The notes beneath the pieces were generated by a model. That model ran no database searches. It worked only from the letters and a program-made list of their open reading frames with translations, and was not told the DNA's origin. The position numbers and the translations under genes were made by a program. This document shows, in pieces, positions 9,767 to 18,675 of a stretch of 44,974 nucleotides of DNA. The stretch is from Aigarchaeota archaeon (GTDB lineage: Archaea; Thermoproteota; Nitrososphaeria_A; Caldarchaeales; Wolframiiraptoraceae): assembly GCA_025059415.1 (NCBI GenBank), contig JANXDQ010000001.1:30517-75490 (forward strand). The letters run 5' to 3'. The number at the start of each line of letters is the position of its first letter. Position 1 is the stretch's first letter.

Positions 9767-10132
9767 TCATTGAGTAACGTGTGGTTTTCCGGCTTGTTCT
9801 AGCGCCCTTATGGTTGCCATCTTCGACACGTAGTGGTTGACTGCGAGAATGGTTCCCCAGGTCGCGAGAATCGCCGCGGACATGGCGCTGCCTATTGTGG
9901 CCATTTCATGGAGCATTATCGGGATTTCCACGGGATTCGTCATGGCCGTTAGGAATGGAGGCCAGGGAACAACCTCTCCATGCCATACATGCTCCACCGC
10001 TAATAGCACTACGCCCCCCCAAAGCAGCGCATTGAGGATCCAAAGCTTCAATTTCTCAGCCAATCCCCGCGCCGCCTTCTGCATCAACGACGTGGCCACT
10101 GCCAAGGCCATGGGCACCAAAAAGCACGCCAT
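9767..10132 (-). CDS. Small multi-TM membrane protein, function unknown
   Basis: MACFLVPMALAVATSLMQ...AVEHVWHGEVVPWPPFLTAMTNPVEIPIMLHEMATIG; hydrophobic segments, His-containing loops. Confidence 0.75.
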   Translation of the reverse strand: MACFLVPMALAVATSLMQKAARGLAEKLKLWILNALLWGGVVLLAVEHVWHGEVVPWPPFLTAMTNPVEIPIMLHEMATIGSAMSAAILATWGTILAVNHYVSKMATIRALEQAGKPHVTQ

Positions 10133-10163
10133 CCGCCCAGACCACCGCAGCGCTAGATTATCG

Positions 10164-10196
10164 GTAACACTAAATAAACTTATAGTAACACCAAAT
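10164..10196. promoter_or_regulatory. Direct repeat GTAACAC(T/C)AAAT x2, 21-bp period, between divergent membrane-protein genes
   Basis: GTAACACTAAAT (10164-10175) and GTAACACCAAAT (10185-10196) in the divergent intergenic region. Confidence 0.55.
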
Positions 10197-10225
10197 TTAT
10201 ATGATCGCGGAAATCGGCTAATAGA

Positions 10226-10543
10226 TTGATGTGGCTCATCATCTTGGCGTTTGCTGCGATTATAACAACCGCGATATGGTATTCTAAGGCCGAGAATGAT
10301 AAGTACATGCTCAAGTTCCTCTGCCTCATATTTTGGGGGGCTACAATAATGGTGTTCATCGATCGCGTGATAGGCTTCTTGATGGAGGGCGGGGAATTCC
10401 TCGAGTTGACCGCGGATGCCGTGGTCTTGGGCTTCGTTATGGTGATCGCCGCGCTCATGCTGTGGGAGATAGTCCTACTTCTCAAGGACCCGAGGGGCGT
10501 ACTCCGTAAGTTGAGGAAAACGGCGAACATGGGAAACGTTTGA
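10226..10543 (+). CDS. Small 3-TM membrane protein, function unknown
   Basis: MWLIILAFAAIITTAIWYSKAENDKYMLKFLCLIFWGATIMVFIDRVIGFLMEGGEFLELTADAVVLGFVMVIAALMLWEIVLLL; divergent from the 9767-10132 gene. Confidence 0.75.
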   Translation: MMWLIILAFAAIITTAIWYSKAENDKYMLKFLCLIFWGATIMVFIDRVIGFLMEGGEFLELTADAVVLGFVMVIAALMLWEIVLLLKDPRGVLRKLRKTANMGNV

Positions 10544-10558
10544 AAGATTTTACGAGGA

Positions 10559-11539
10559 TTATTCATTGGATATGTGGGTTATTTGGCTCTTTTGGAGTTT
10601 TGAGATTAATTTGCAGTAGCTGCATGTTTCTGAAAGTGATGGCATTCCACAGGATTTACATTCTATCAGGGTCGGTTCCCGAATTGAATCTCTGAGGTGG
10701 GGCATGATTCTCTTCAAATGAGATTTGTAGAATGTATGCTTGAATCCCGGGATCTCCGCCTCTATCATATTCATCAATTTCTTCCTCTTGAGCGCCCGCG
10801 AATTCTTGGAAAGGGGACACTTGGCGCTGAGTATTGGTAACTTATGGCTTAATACGTAGTATAGGTTCTCTTTCTCCGTCAACTCTATTAGCGGCTTTAT
10901 CTTCGTGACCAGCTTTGTGTGAGTGCTCCAAGAAACGGGCCTAATCCTTACCATTTCTTCAACCGATCCCCTTAGATATAGTTCGAATAGTACCTCGACG
11001 ACGTCATCTAAGTTGTGGCCGGTCGCGAGCTTATCGGCACCAATCTTATAGGCTATTTTATTCATCAAATATCGTTTGATGGTTCCACAGGCCCCGCAGA
11101 TCCTTCTCCTAAATGGCGTTGCCTGGAAATCCGGTATAACGTAACCCTTCTCCGCACTCAAATCATATACGTGGCACTTCACGTTAAGGTTGTCACAGAT
11201 TTTCTCCACAAGGTCCCTGCTTTCCTCGGAATATCCGGGTATCCCTAGATCTATGTGGACGACCTCGAGCTCCACCTCTGGAAACTTTTCCATTAATATC
11301 TTGTGGAGGGCTTTGACGAGGGCTAGGCTGTCCTTGCCCCCCGAAAACGCAACCGCCACCTTCCTCGATCCACGCAACATATTGTGTTTTAAGATGGACT
11401 TGTAAACCTTACGCTCATAATACTTAATGAAGCAATTTTCACATAGATGCATCTTGGCGTGGTTGAGGTAATGGGCCGCTTGTTTTCCGCAAAGCCGACA
11501 CCTCGAAGTCACATCCGCCGCCCTCGGCCCGGGCCTCAT
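10559..11539 (-). CDS. TtuA/Ncs6-like tRNA 2-thiolation protein (TIGR00269-type PP-loop ATPase with zinc knuckles)
   Basis: CRLCGKQAAHYLNHAKMHLCENCF; VAVAFSGGKDSLALVKAL; CGACGTIKRYLMNKIA; C-terminal CKSCGMPSLSETCSYC. Confidence 0.93.
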   Translation of the reverse strand: MRPGPRAADVTSRCRLCGKQAAHYLNHAKMHLCENCFIKYYERKVYKSILKHNMLRGSRKVAVAFSGGKDSLALVKALHKILMEKFPEVELEVVHIDLGIPGYSEESRDLVEKICDNLNVKCHVYDLSAEKGYVIPDFQATPFRRRICGACGTIKRYLMNKIAYKIGADKLATGHNLDDVVEVLFELYLRGSVEEMVRIRPVSWSTHTKLVTKIKPLIELTEKENLYYVLSHKLPILSAKCPLSKNSRALKRKKLMNMIEAEIPGFKHTFYKSHLKRIMPHLRDSIREPTLIECKSCGMPSLSETCSYCKLISKLQKSQITHISNE

Positions 11540-12807
11540 CAGATTTCGTATTTCACGGATTTTTCGGGGACTATTGCATCAAGATCTAGTTCTTCTTTCG
11601 CGTAATTAGCTAGATCTCGACACGCTTCGGGCTCGCCGTGGATTGTGAAGACCCTGCTTCCTGGGTTTAACTTCTTGAGGTATTCTCTGAGCTCCTTTCT
11701 TCCAGCATGGGCGCTGAAGAGGAATTGTTCAACACGCGCCTTCACCTCGACTTCATCCTCCCCCCTGATCAGGATTTTCCGCTCTTCCAGCAATTTCGCC
11801 CCCGGCGTCCCCGGTATCTGGAAACTCACGAGATATATCGCCGAATATGGGTCATCGAATATCTTCTCCACGTAAAATGTCGCCGGGCCACCCTTTAACA
11901 TCCCCGCCGGGCTTATTATGACCCCAGACCTCTCAACAGCCTGCTTCCTCTTCCTTCTATCATTTACCCTGTGTACGTGCTTCGCAGCCGAGTAGAGCAG
12001 TTGGTAGCCGTCGACATACCGTTTATCTTCGAGAAAGAGGTCGAGGACCTTCACCGCCATCCCATCTATGAATATCGACTCCCTTAGGCCATATGCCTCC
12101 AGGACGCACATCATCTCCTGCGATCTGGCGACGGCGAATGCCGGAACTAAGGCCCTGCCACCAAGCTCAACCACTTCCTTAACATTGTTTATGAATTGTT
12201 TCTCCAGTTCCTCCCGTTTTGGATGCTCCGTTGTGGCATAAGTCGATTCCATAACCACTGCATCGACGCCATCGGGGTTGAATTTGCTGCCATGTAGTAG
12301 CCTCGTCCTCGTCGTCGAGAAGTCTCCTGTGTAGAGGATGGTTTTATCGGCGTTTATCAATACCTGGATGCTTCCAGGTATATGGCCCGCGTCTAAGAAT
12401 GTTATCTCCGCGTCTTTGACTTTGATTGTTTCTCCATATTCAATGCGCACCCCCCTGCGGATCAGCTCCTCCACTTCCAGAACCTCGTAGGGGATGTAGT
12501 AGCCGCTGAGCTTAATGAAGTCTCGTAGAAGTATGTCGCATAGCTTGAACGTCATCTCGGTGGCATAGACCTTGACGCGCCCATTTAACATGAAGAGTGG
12601 TGCCGCGCCGCTGTGGTCAAGGTGCGCATGCGTTATTATTACGGCGTCCAAGTCTTTGGCTGAAACATGGCCGGGGAAGAGGGGCTCCGGCTCAGACGGC
12701 TTGACACCATAGTCTAGGAGAATTCTGGCTTCTCTAGTTTCAACCAAGACCGCCGCCCTTCCAACTTCCTCAACCGCGCCTAAGAAACTGACCTTCAAGG
12801 TTTCCAC
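11539..12807 (-). CDS. Metallo-beta-lactamase/beta-CASP ribonuclease (aCPSF2/RNase J-like)
   Basis: DAVIITHAHLDHSGAAPLF; GDFSTTRTRLL; VVMESTYATTEHP; ISPAGMLKGGPA; FSAHAGRKELREYLKKLNP; FTIHGEPE. ORF is open to 12885 but similarity starts near LKVSFLGAVEEVGR; TATA-like TTTAAGATAT near 12857 favours the GTG at 12807. Confidence 0.9.
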   Translation of the reverse strand: METLKVSFLGAVEEVGRAAVLVETREARILLDYGVKPSEPEPLFPGHVSAKDLDAVIITHAHLDHSGAAPLFMLNGRVKVYATEMTFKLCDILLRDFIKLSGYYIPYEVLEVEELIRRGVRIEYGETIKVKDAEITFLDAGHIPGSIQVLINADKTILYTGDFSTTRTRLLHGSKFNPDGVDAVVMESTYATTEHPKREELEKQFINNVKEVVELGGRALVPAFAVARSQEMMCVLEAYGLRESIFIDGMAVKVLDLFLEDKRYVDGYQLLYSAAKHVHRVNDRRKRKQAVERSGVIISPAGMLKGGPATFYVEKIFDDPYSAIYLVSFQIPGTPGAKLLEERKILIRGEDEVEVKARVEQFLFSAHAGRKELREYLKKLNPGSRVFTIHGEPEACRDLANYAKEELDLDAIVPEKSVKYEI

Positions 12808-12971
12808 ACTTTGATCTCTGCAGTCTTCCTCCTGGAAGGTGCTATTAAGGAATATCTTAAATGTTGCGATGGGGGGAAGCGCCATAAAGCTCGAAGGGGG
12901 TCGCTCAATCCATGGTTTTTAGAGTGCTTGAAAAGGAATTAGCATCTTTGCCCCAATTGGGGACGTCCAAC

Positions 12972-14528
12972 TCAAGGCTCCTGTAATTCCCTCAAATCCT
13001 CTATTTCCTTGACTATTATCCCACTTCCCCTCAACCGCCCCACAAGCTCTTTAGCGAAGTCTTCGAGGTGCCTGCTCTTAGCTTTGAGGAGGTATACATT
13101 CTCGTATCCAGCGAGGCTTATCTGGGAAATTGACGTCTCTAAGATATTCCATAGGCATTCCTTGAGGAGGTATTTGGGGTAGTTTGTCTGTGAGAATGGG
13201 TAGCTATATCTCAGACTATATGGTATCAGCCCAAATGGCGTTCCGTAAAACAGTATCTCCAGCCTCTCAGCGAGCTTGACCGCTTTCTCGATCGAGAGAT
13301 CAAACGTGCTTGGCAAGAGTAGGGCATCGCGCAGGGCTCTTCCCCCACCGAAATAGTTCTCGATCAATTTTTCCTTCGCGGCCGCAACCTCGGGTCTTTT
13401 CAGGCTCAATTCGTCATAGAGATTAATCCCCTTCCTGCTCGAGATGGGCGTATGCCTCTTCATCTCATTTAATAGCTCATCGTTTTCCATGAGCTCTATA
13501 AATCCTTGGTAAAGTCTTGGATGGGATCGGGCCCTTATTTCAAGCAACTCCATTAGTCGACCGTCCTTTATCGCCTGCCTTATCCTCCTCAATTCCTGGA
13601 AACACATGTAGAGATTGTGCATCGCCAGCTTCTGGACTCTTTCCCTCTTTTCGAGTTCCTTGAGTTCTCTAGCATCGGTCTTGGAGCAGACTGGGCAGCA
13701 GCATGGGAGGTAGTCGAGCCTATCCACCCTCAATGTCCCTGTCTCCGTCAGATATCTTTCGTCCTTCGCGTATAGGTAGTAGCTGGCGGAGTCGAACATA
13801 TCTGCTCCAAGCGCGACTATGAAGGGGAAAATCATGGGATGTCCCGCGCCAAATAGGTGTAGTGGTTTTCCGAAGCCTATTGTGAGCCGGACCGAGTACA
13901 GCATCTTGAATAATTTCCCAAAGTGGTATCCTTCCATGAGGGGGGTTGGGCTGCCCAAAGCAAATAAATCGAATTCCATCTCCAACTCTGCCCTCGCGCA
14001 TTCTCTGAGCAGATCGATGTGTATTCCACCCTGAACAGGTGCTGTCCACAGGGCCCGCCTCTCCCCCCTCTTAGCAAGCGTTTCCAGAGTTTTCCTCAAG
14101 TTATCCAAGGTCTTCTTAACGGTCTCCTCCGCGCGCGTCCTGTCACCCATCCCCGTCGGTATATCTAGTGGGACGGCGATGTCGCTTCCCATGTCTTCTT
14201 GCAGATTCGCTATGTCCTCGGGCGTTGTATCCACATCACCATATTCTAAGATCTGGTATCCGCCGCTGTCGGTCATGATCGCCCCATCAAAGTTTAGGAG
14301 ACCGTGTACTCCACGCGATAATGCTTCCTCTCTAAGTCTCTTAGAGATGATGTAGGCGTTGGTTATCACCGCCTCGGCTCCCAAATTTTCCTTCATCCAG
14401 TTCGCCGGGATGTCTTGTGTAACGGGGTTTATCACGGGGAGGAAGACCGGCGTCTCGACCACTTTACCGCTCCTCGTCCTGAGCCTCCCAATTCTCCCGA
14501 GAAGATCCTCCACCAGAACCTCGAACAA
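12972..14528 (-). CDS. tgtA: Archaeosine tRNA-guanine(15) transglycosylase, short form apparently without PUA
   Basis: TPVFLPVINPVTQDIPANWMKENLGAEAVITNAYIISKRLREEALSRGVHGLLNFDGAIMTDSGGYQILEYG; zinc site CCCCPVCSKTDARELKELEKRERVQKLAMHNLYMCFQE. Confidence 0.95.
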   Translation of the reverse strand: MFEVLVEDLLGRIGRLRTRSGKVVETPVFLPVINPVTQDIPANWMKENLGAEAVITNAYIISKRLREEALSRGVHGLLNFDGAIMTDSGGYQILEYGDVDTTPEDIANLQEDMGSDIAVPLDIPTGMGDRTRAEETVKKTLDNLRKTLETLAKRGERRALWTAPVQGGIHIDLLRECARAELEMEFDLFALGSPTPLMEGYHFGKLFKMLYSVRLTIGFGKPLHLFGAGHPMIFPFIVALGADMFDSASYYLYAKDERYLTETGTLRVDRLDYLPCCCPVCSKTDARELKELEKRERVQKLAMHNLYMCFQELRRIRQAIKDGRLMELLEIRARSHPRLYQGFIELMENDELLNEMKRHTPISSRKGINLYDELSLKRPEVAAAKEKLIENYFGGGRALRDALLLPSTFDLSIEKAVKLAERLEILFYGTPFGLIPYSLRYSYPFSQTNYPKYLLKECLWNILETSISQISLAGYENVYLLKAKSRHLEDFAKELVGRLRGSGIIVKEIEDLRELQEP

Positions 14529-14691
14529 CGCCGAATATATGACCTATTAACCATTTAACAAATTTTCCGAAAATTCCTAAGCATGATCCATGGGGAGACC
14601 AACATCACGTGGTGATTTTGGGATAGTCGAGGCTCCTAGTAGGGAGAAAACCTAAATAACTTAAGTGAGGTGACGTAATCCTCGATGGGGG

Positions 14692-15393
14692 ATGGCTGTG
14701 GAGACGGAGGCGATCTTCGAGCCGGGATATGAGGATTACAGGATTCCAGGGGCGGTACTCATAGAGGGACTTCCCGGGGTCGGACTCGTCGCCAAGGTCG
14801 CCGTGGCCTACTTGATTGACAAGCTCAAGTCCAAGAAGATTTGCCGATTCTACTCGCCCTTTTTCCCATCCACATGTTACATAAGGGGTGGCAGGCTGAT
14901 ACCCTACTTCGCGGACATATATCTGGCCGAGGAGCCGAGGCCCCTCCTACTACTCTATGGGAATGCTCAGCCCGCGAGCTACTACGGGCAACACGAGTTC
15001 TGTGAGAAGGTGCTTGAAGTGAGCTTAAAACTCGGAACCAACTTCATAATAACCCTCGGAGGATATGGGAAGGAAATGGTAAGTAGGGTGAGGACCATCT
15101 ATCTCTCATCTACAAGTGATGAAGCCATTAAGTCGGCCTTGAAGAGGCTGGACGCCGTTCCATATGAGGGCCAGATCATCGGGGCCGCGGGACTGTTGAT
15201 AATCATGGCTGGGGAGTATGGCGTAGATAATTTATCCCTCTTAATCGAGACGGGGGAGGCCGCTCCAGATTACCATGCAGCTAGGAGGGCCATAGAGGCC
15301 ATTGATAGACTACTAGACCTCGGAATACCGATTGACGACGTTTATGGGATCTCGCGGGTATATGGGGAAGCTGTTGAAAAATTTGAAACCTGA
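14692..15393 (+). CDS. PAC2-family proteasome assembly chaperone-like protein
   Basis: GAVLIEGLPGVGLVAKVAVAYLIDKL; LLLLYGNAQPASYYGQHEFCEKVLEV; IGAAGLLIIMAGEYGVDNLSLLIET. Confidence 0.9.
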   Translation: MAVETEAIFEPGYEDYRIPGAVLIEGLPGVGLVAKVAVAYLIDKLKSKKICRFYSPFFPSTCYIRGGRLIPYFADIYLAEEPRPLLLLYGNAQPASYYGQHEFCEKVLEVSLKLGTNFIITLGGYGKEMVSRVRTIYLSSTSDEAIKSALKRLDAVPYEGQIIGAAGLLIIMAGEYGVDNLSLLIETGEAAPDYHAARRAIEAIDRLLDLGIPIDDVYGISRVYGEAVEKFET

Positions 15394-15414
15394 GGGCGAT
15401 TTGGTGGCCTAGAA

Positions 15415-16107
15415 TTGAGTAAAACAACTACTCGACCACGTGGAATCTACTTGGAGACCTTCCTTGGCACGGCTGAGATAGGGCTATTCGCCGTCCCCAC
15501 CGAGGAGGTATGCCTAATACCGCCTCAACTCAAATCACGCCAAATGAAGCTCATCACGGATGTTCTGGGAGTTGAGGTGATCCCGACCACGTTGGCCGGC
15601 TCAATCCTCCTTTCGCCGATGGCCGTTGGGAATAGCAACGGCATCCTCCTCTCGAAGATGGTCTTAGACGAAGAAGTGGAGGCGATAAAAAAGAAAATCC
15701 GAGACCTGAACATCGGGATATTGGACTGCAAATATACAGCGATAGGTAATTTGATCTTGGCGAATGATCGCATGGCCCTAGCGAGTAGTGTCCTTCCAAA
15801 GAATGCCTCGAAGGATGTCGGGGATGTGCTCGGCGTCGAGGTATTGATGGGGAAACTCGCTGATAGGAGTTACGTCGGGTCACTCGCCGTGATAACGAAT
15901 ATTGGGGGAGTGGTTTATGCTGAAATACCTGAGGAAGAGGAGAAGTGGTTGAGCGAGATATTCAAGGTAGACTTAATTCCCGCAACCGTGAATAATGGGG
16001 TCAAATTCGTTAGAAGTGGGATAATAGCAAACAGCAAGGGAGCGATAATAGGGTCGATGACCACGGGGCCGGAGTTGATGGCGATATCCAGGGGTCTGGG
16101 GGTCTAA
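15415..16107 (+). CDS. eif6: Translation initiation factor 6 (aIF6); TTG start
   Basis: TFLGTAEIGLFAVPTEEVCLIPPQ...LGVEVIPTTLAGSILLSPMAVGNSNGILLSKMV repeats. Confidence 0.95.
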   Translation: MSKTTTRPRGIYLETFLGTAEIGLFAVPTEEVCLIPPQLKSRQMKLITDVLGVEVIPTTLAGSILLSPMAVGNSNGILLSKMVLDEEVEAIKKKIRDLNIGILDCKYTAIGNLILANDRMALASSVLPKNASKDVGDVLGVEVLMGKLADRSYVGSLAVITNIGGVVYAEIPEEEEKWLSEIFKVDLIPATVNNGVKFVRSGIIANSKGAIIGSMTTGPELMAISRGLGV

Positions 16108-16418
16108 ATTTTAAGGAAGAGCTGTACGTGCGGCACCTCCCCGATCCGCATCACTGCCCCCTCAGAGACCAATCCCTTTCTAATCAGATATGATGTTATG
16201 GATTCGCCGAGCACATTTACTATCCCAGCCTGCTCCAGGTATTTGTCGATGTCATCGCATCGGACTAGGAATCCGCCGTAAAATGCCCTGCTGACCTCCA
16301 CGGAGAAGGTGTCGTTAACTTTCAACTTCTTTCCAAGCAGATTCTCATCGCAGATGGCCACGACGACTTCGCCGGTTTTGGAGCGATGTATCTTGATCCA
16401 CACCTTCGTGGACGCCAT
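16104..16418 (-). CDS. DUF424 family protein
   Basis: MASTKVWIKIHRSKTGEVVVAICDENLLGKKL...YLEQAGIVNVLGESITSYLIRKGLVSEGAVMRIGEVPHVQLF; internal ATG at 16418 preferred over the track start 16619. Confidence 0.88.
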   Translation of the reverse strand: MASTKVWIKIHRSKTGEVVVAICDENLLGKKLKVNDTFSVEVSRAFYGGFLVRCDDIDKYLEQAGIVNVLGESITSYLIRKGLVSEGAVMRIGEVPHVQLFLKI

Positions 16419-16491
16419 CAGTTCCTCAAGAAATTGCCTCAAAACTCCAATATAAGTGGATCTATAGAAAATATTCAAAGGTCTTGGAGAT

Positions 16492-17223
16492 GTGTATTTT
16501 GGGTTACAAATGGGTGGAGAATCCGACGAGGAATTGATGAATAGGATTGCCGGTGAGATAATCCTGTCACTAAGCCCCGGTAAAACCATGAGGAAGTGGA
16601 GAAACCTATTCGAGCTCACGCAAAGCGAGGTTGCGAAGCTGATGGGAATCCCTCCCTCCGTCTTAAGCGATTATGAGAATAATAGGAGGCGCTCACCTGG
16701 GACGAATTTTGTTAGGAGATTTGTCCACGCCCTTGTGGAGGCGGATGCGAGGAAGGGTGGGGTCCACATCAAGAGATATGCGATGCTTCACAGGAACCTG
16801 AGCGCAGCGGTCATAGACATGGATGAATACGACTCCCCGAAGGCCATCGGAGAGGTCGTGGAGGCCATCGAGGGAGAGGTCTTAGTCGGCGATAGATGGC
16901 TTGAAATCCCGATCTACGGCTACACGGTCATAGACAGCATCAGGGCCATCAAGATGCTAGATGCCCTCGACTTTCTATACCTACTCGGGAAGAATCCGAT
17001 GAGGGCCGTGGTATTTACCGGAGTGACGAGGGGGAGGTCCCCGATAGTCGCCGCCAGGCTCTACCCAATTAAGCCCAAGATTATGGTCATTCACGGCCCC
17101 CCGGATAGAGATCACGTGGACCCCCTCGCGATCGAGCTCGCGAAACTCGAAAACCTCTGCTTCGTGCTCTGCCGCCTCCCGACGGTCGAAGAGATAGTCA
17201 AGAGGTTGAAGGGCCTCAAATAG
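16492..17223 (+). CDS. Archaeal HTH (xre-type) transcriptional regulator, COG1709-like
   Basis: GKTMRKWRNLFELTQSEVAKLMGIPPSVLSDYENNRRRSPGTNFVRRFVHAL; Rossmann-like C-terminal part. Start could be ATG 16510. Confidence 0.88.
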   Translation: MYFGLQMGGESDEELMNRIAGEIILSLSPGKTMRKWRNLFELTQSEVAKLMGIPPSVLSDYENNRRRSPGTNFVRRFVHALVEADARKGGVHIKRYAMLHRNLSAAVIDMDEYDSPKAIGEVVEAIEGEVLVGDRWLEIPIYGYTVIDSIRAIKMLDALDFLYLLGKNPMRAVVFTGVTRGRSPIVAARLYPIKPKIMVIHGPPDRDHVDPLAIELAKLENLCFVLCRLPTVEEIVKRLKGLK

Positions 17224-17265
17224 GTCGGCCAATAAATATAGGGGGCCTCCCAATATCATCCCTCG

Positions 17266-18195
17266 ATGCGATTGGTCAAGGACATCGAGATAAGGCCCGG
17301 CATGAAGGTATCAGAGCTCCTAGACCAATTTGAGGAATCCGGGGGATTCGCCGCGAAATACCTGGGATCGGCCCTGAGGATTTTAGAGGCCATGGTAAAG
17401 GATCGAGAATGCACGCGCTTCCTCTCATTCGTCGGAGCTCCAATCTCGACGGGGTTGAGGGGGGCACTCGCTGAGGCGGTTAAGTTGGGCTTCTTCGACG
17501 TTATAATAACCACCTGTGGGGCATTAGACCACGACATAGCGAGGGCGCTTGGAAACTACTACATCGGCGACTTTTGGATGGATGATGAGAGGCTCAGAGA
17601 ACAAGGCTACCACCGCGTGGGAAGCGTGGTAATACCACTCAGCTCCTATGGCCCGGCGATAGAGAAGTTCGTGCAGGAACTGCTTGAAGAAGCATATGAG
17701 AGGGGATTGAATGAATTCGGGACCTTTGAGTTGTGCAAGCTAATAGGAGAGAGATTAAAGGATGAACACAGCGTTCTGTATTGGGCCGCCAAGAGAGAAG
17801 TTAAGGTCTTCGTGCCGGGGATAATGGATGGCGCCGTTGGGACACAGCTGTGGATCTTCCAGCAGAGGAGGAGGGATTTCCGGATCAACCCCTTCAAGGA
17901 CGCCAGCGAGCTCGCCGACCTGGTCTTCGAGTCCAAGAAGAGCGGGGCGCTAATAATAGGGGGAGGAATATCAAAACACCACACATTATGGTGGAACCAG
18001 TTCAGGGAGGGGCTGGATTACGCGATATACGTGACGACCGCCTGCGAGTATGATGGTAGTTTAAGCGGCGCTCCGGTGAGGGAGGCCATATCCTGGGGCA
18101 AGATAAAGCCTGAGGCCATGAAGGTCACGGTTTATGGGGAGGCGACCATAATCATCCCACTATTATTCGCGGCTCTGCTGGATAAAATTCAGTAG
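17266..18195 (+). CDS. dys: Deoxyhypusine synthase
   Basis: MVKDRECTRFLSFVGAPISTGLRGALAEAVKLGFFDVIITTCGALDHDIARALG; LIIGGGISKHHTLWWNQFREGLDYAIYVTTACEYDGSLSGAPVREAISWGKI. Confidence 0.96.
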   Translation: MRLVKDIEIRPGMKVSELLDQFEESGGFAAKYLGSALRILEAMVKDRECTRFLSFVGAPISTGLRGALAEAVKLGFFDVIITTCGALDHDIARALGNYYIGDFWMDDERLREQGYHRVGSVVIPLSSYGPAIEKFVQELLEEAYERGLNEFGTFELCKLIGERLKDEHSVLYWAAKREVKVFVPGIMDGAVGTQLWIFQQRRRDFRINPFKDASELADLVFESKKSGALIIGGGISKHHTLWWNQFREGLDYAIYVTTACEYDGSLSGAPVREAISWGKIKPEAMKVTVYGEATIIIPLLFAALLDKIQ

Positions 18196-18632
18196 TATTC
18201 TTCCCGCTCCTTATTCTGGATGACGTTCTCCCTGAGGAGCCTTATATGGAGTATCCCATTAACGTAGGAACTACTTAGAACCCTCACCTTATATGGGAGC
18301 CTTATAACCCTCTTAAACCCCATACCCCCTCTGAGAAGCAGTTTCCTACCTGAGACCTCGAATGAAACAGCGTTCTCGGGGCCTGGTACCTGAGCCGTCA
18401 AGTTGATCACGTCACCTTCTTCACTGATCTCGAGGGGATATTTCCTAACGGTTTTCCCGGACTTTATCGCCTTCTTAATCTCCCTGAACCAATAGAATCC
18501 TATTATTATGACGATCGCGGTTAAGATTAGGCCTAGGAGGCCGCGCTCTAGGCGTATCAGCAGAGAGAGGGCGAGGAGGGCTAACAATATTGCCAAACTT
18601 CCGAGAATCAGATCCGGCCTTCTCTCTCCCAA
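18189..18632 (-). CDS. Membrane-anchored Hsp20/alpha-crystallin-like protein
   Basis: Two N-terminal TM segments; then YPLEISEEGDVINLTAQVPGPENAVSFEVSGRKLLLRGGMGFKRVIRLPYKVRVLSSSYVNGILHIRLLRE resembles an alpha-crystallin beta-sandwich. Confidence 0.65.
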   Translation of the reverse strand: MGERRPDLILGSLAILLALLALSLLIRLERGLLGLILTAIVIIIGFYWFREIKKAIKSGKTVRKYPLEISEEGDVINLTAQVPGPENAVSFEVSGRKLLLRGGMGFKRVIRLPYKVRVLSSSYVNGILHIRLLRENVIQNKEREEYY

Positions 18633-18675
18633 ACGCCTCCCCTATAAAATACTGATCCATGTCTAGCTTTAAGTC

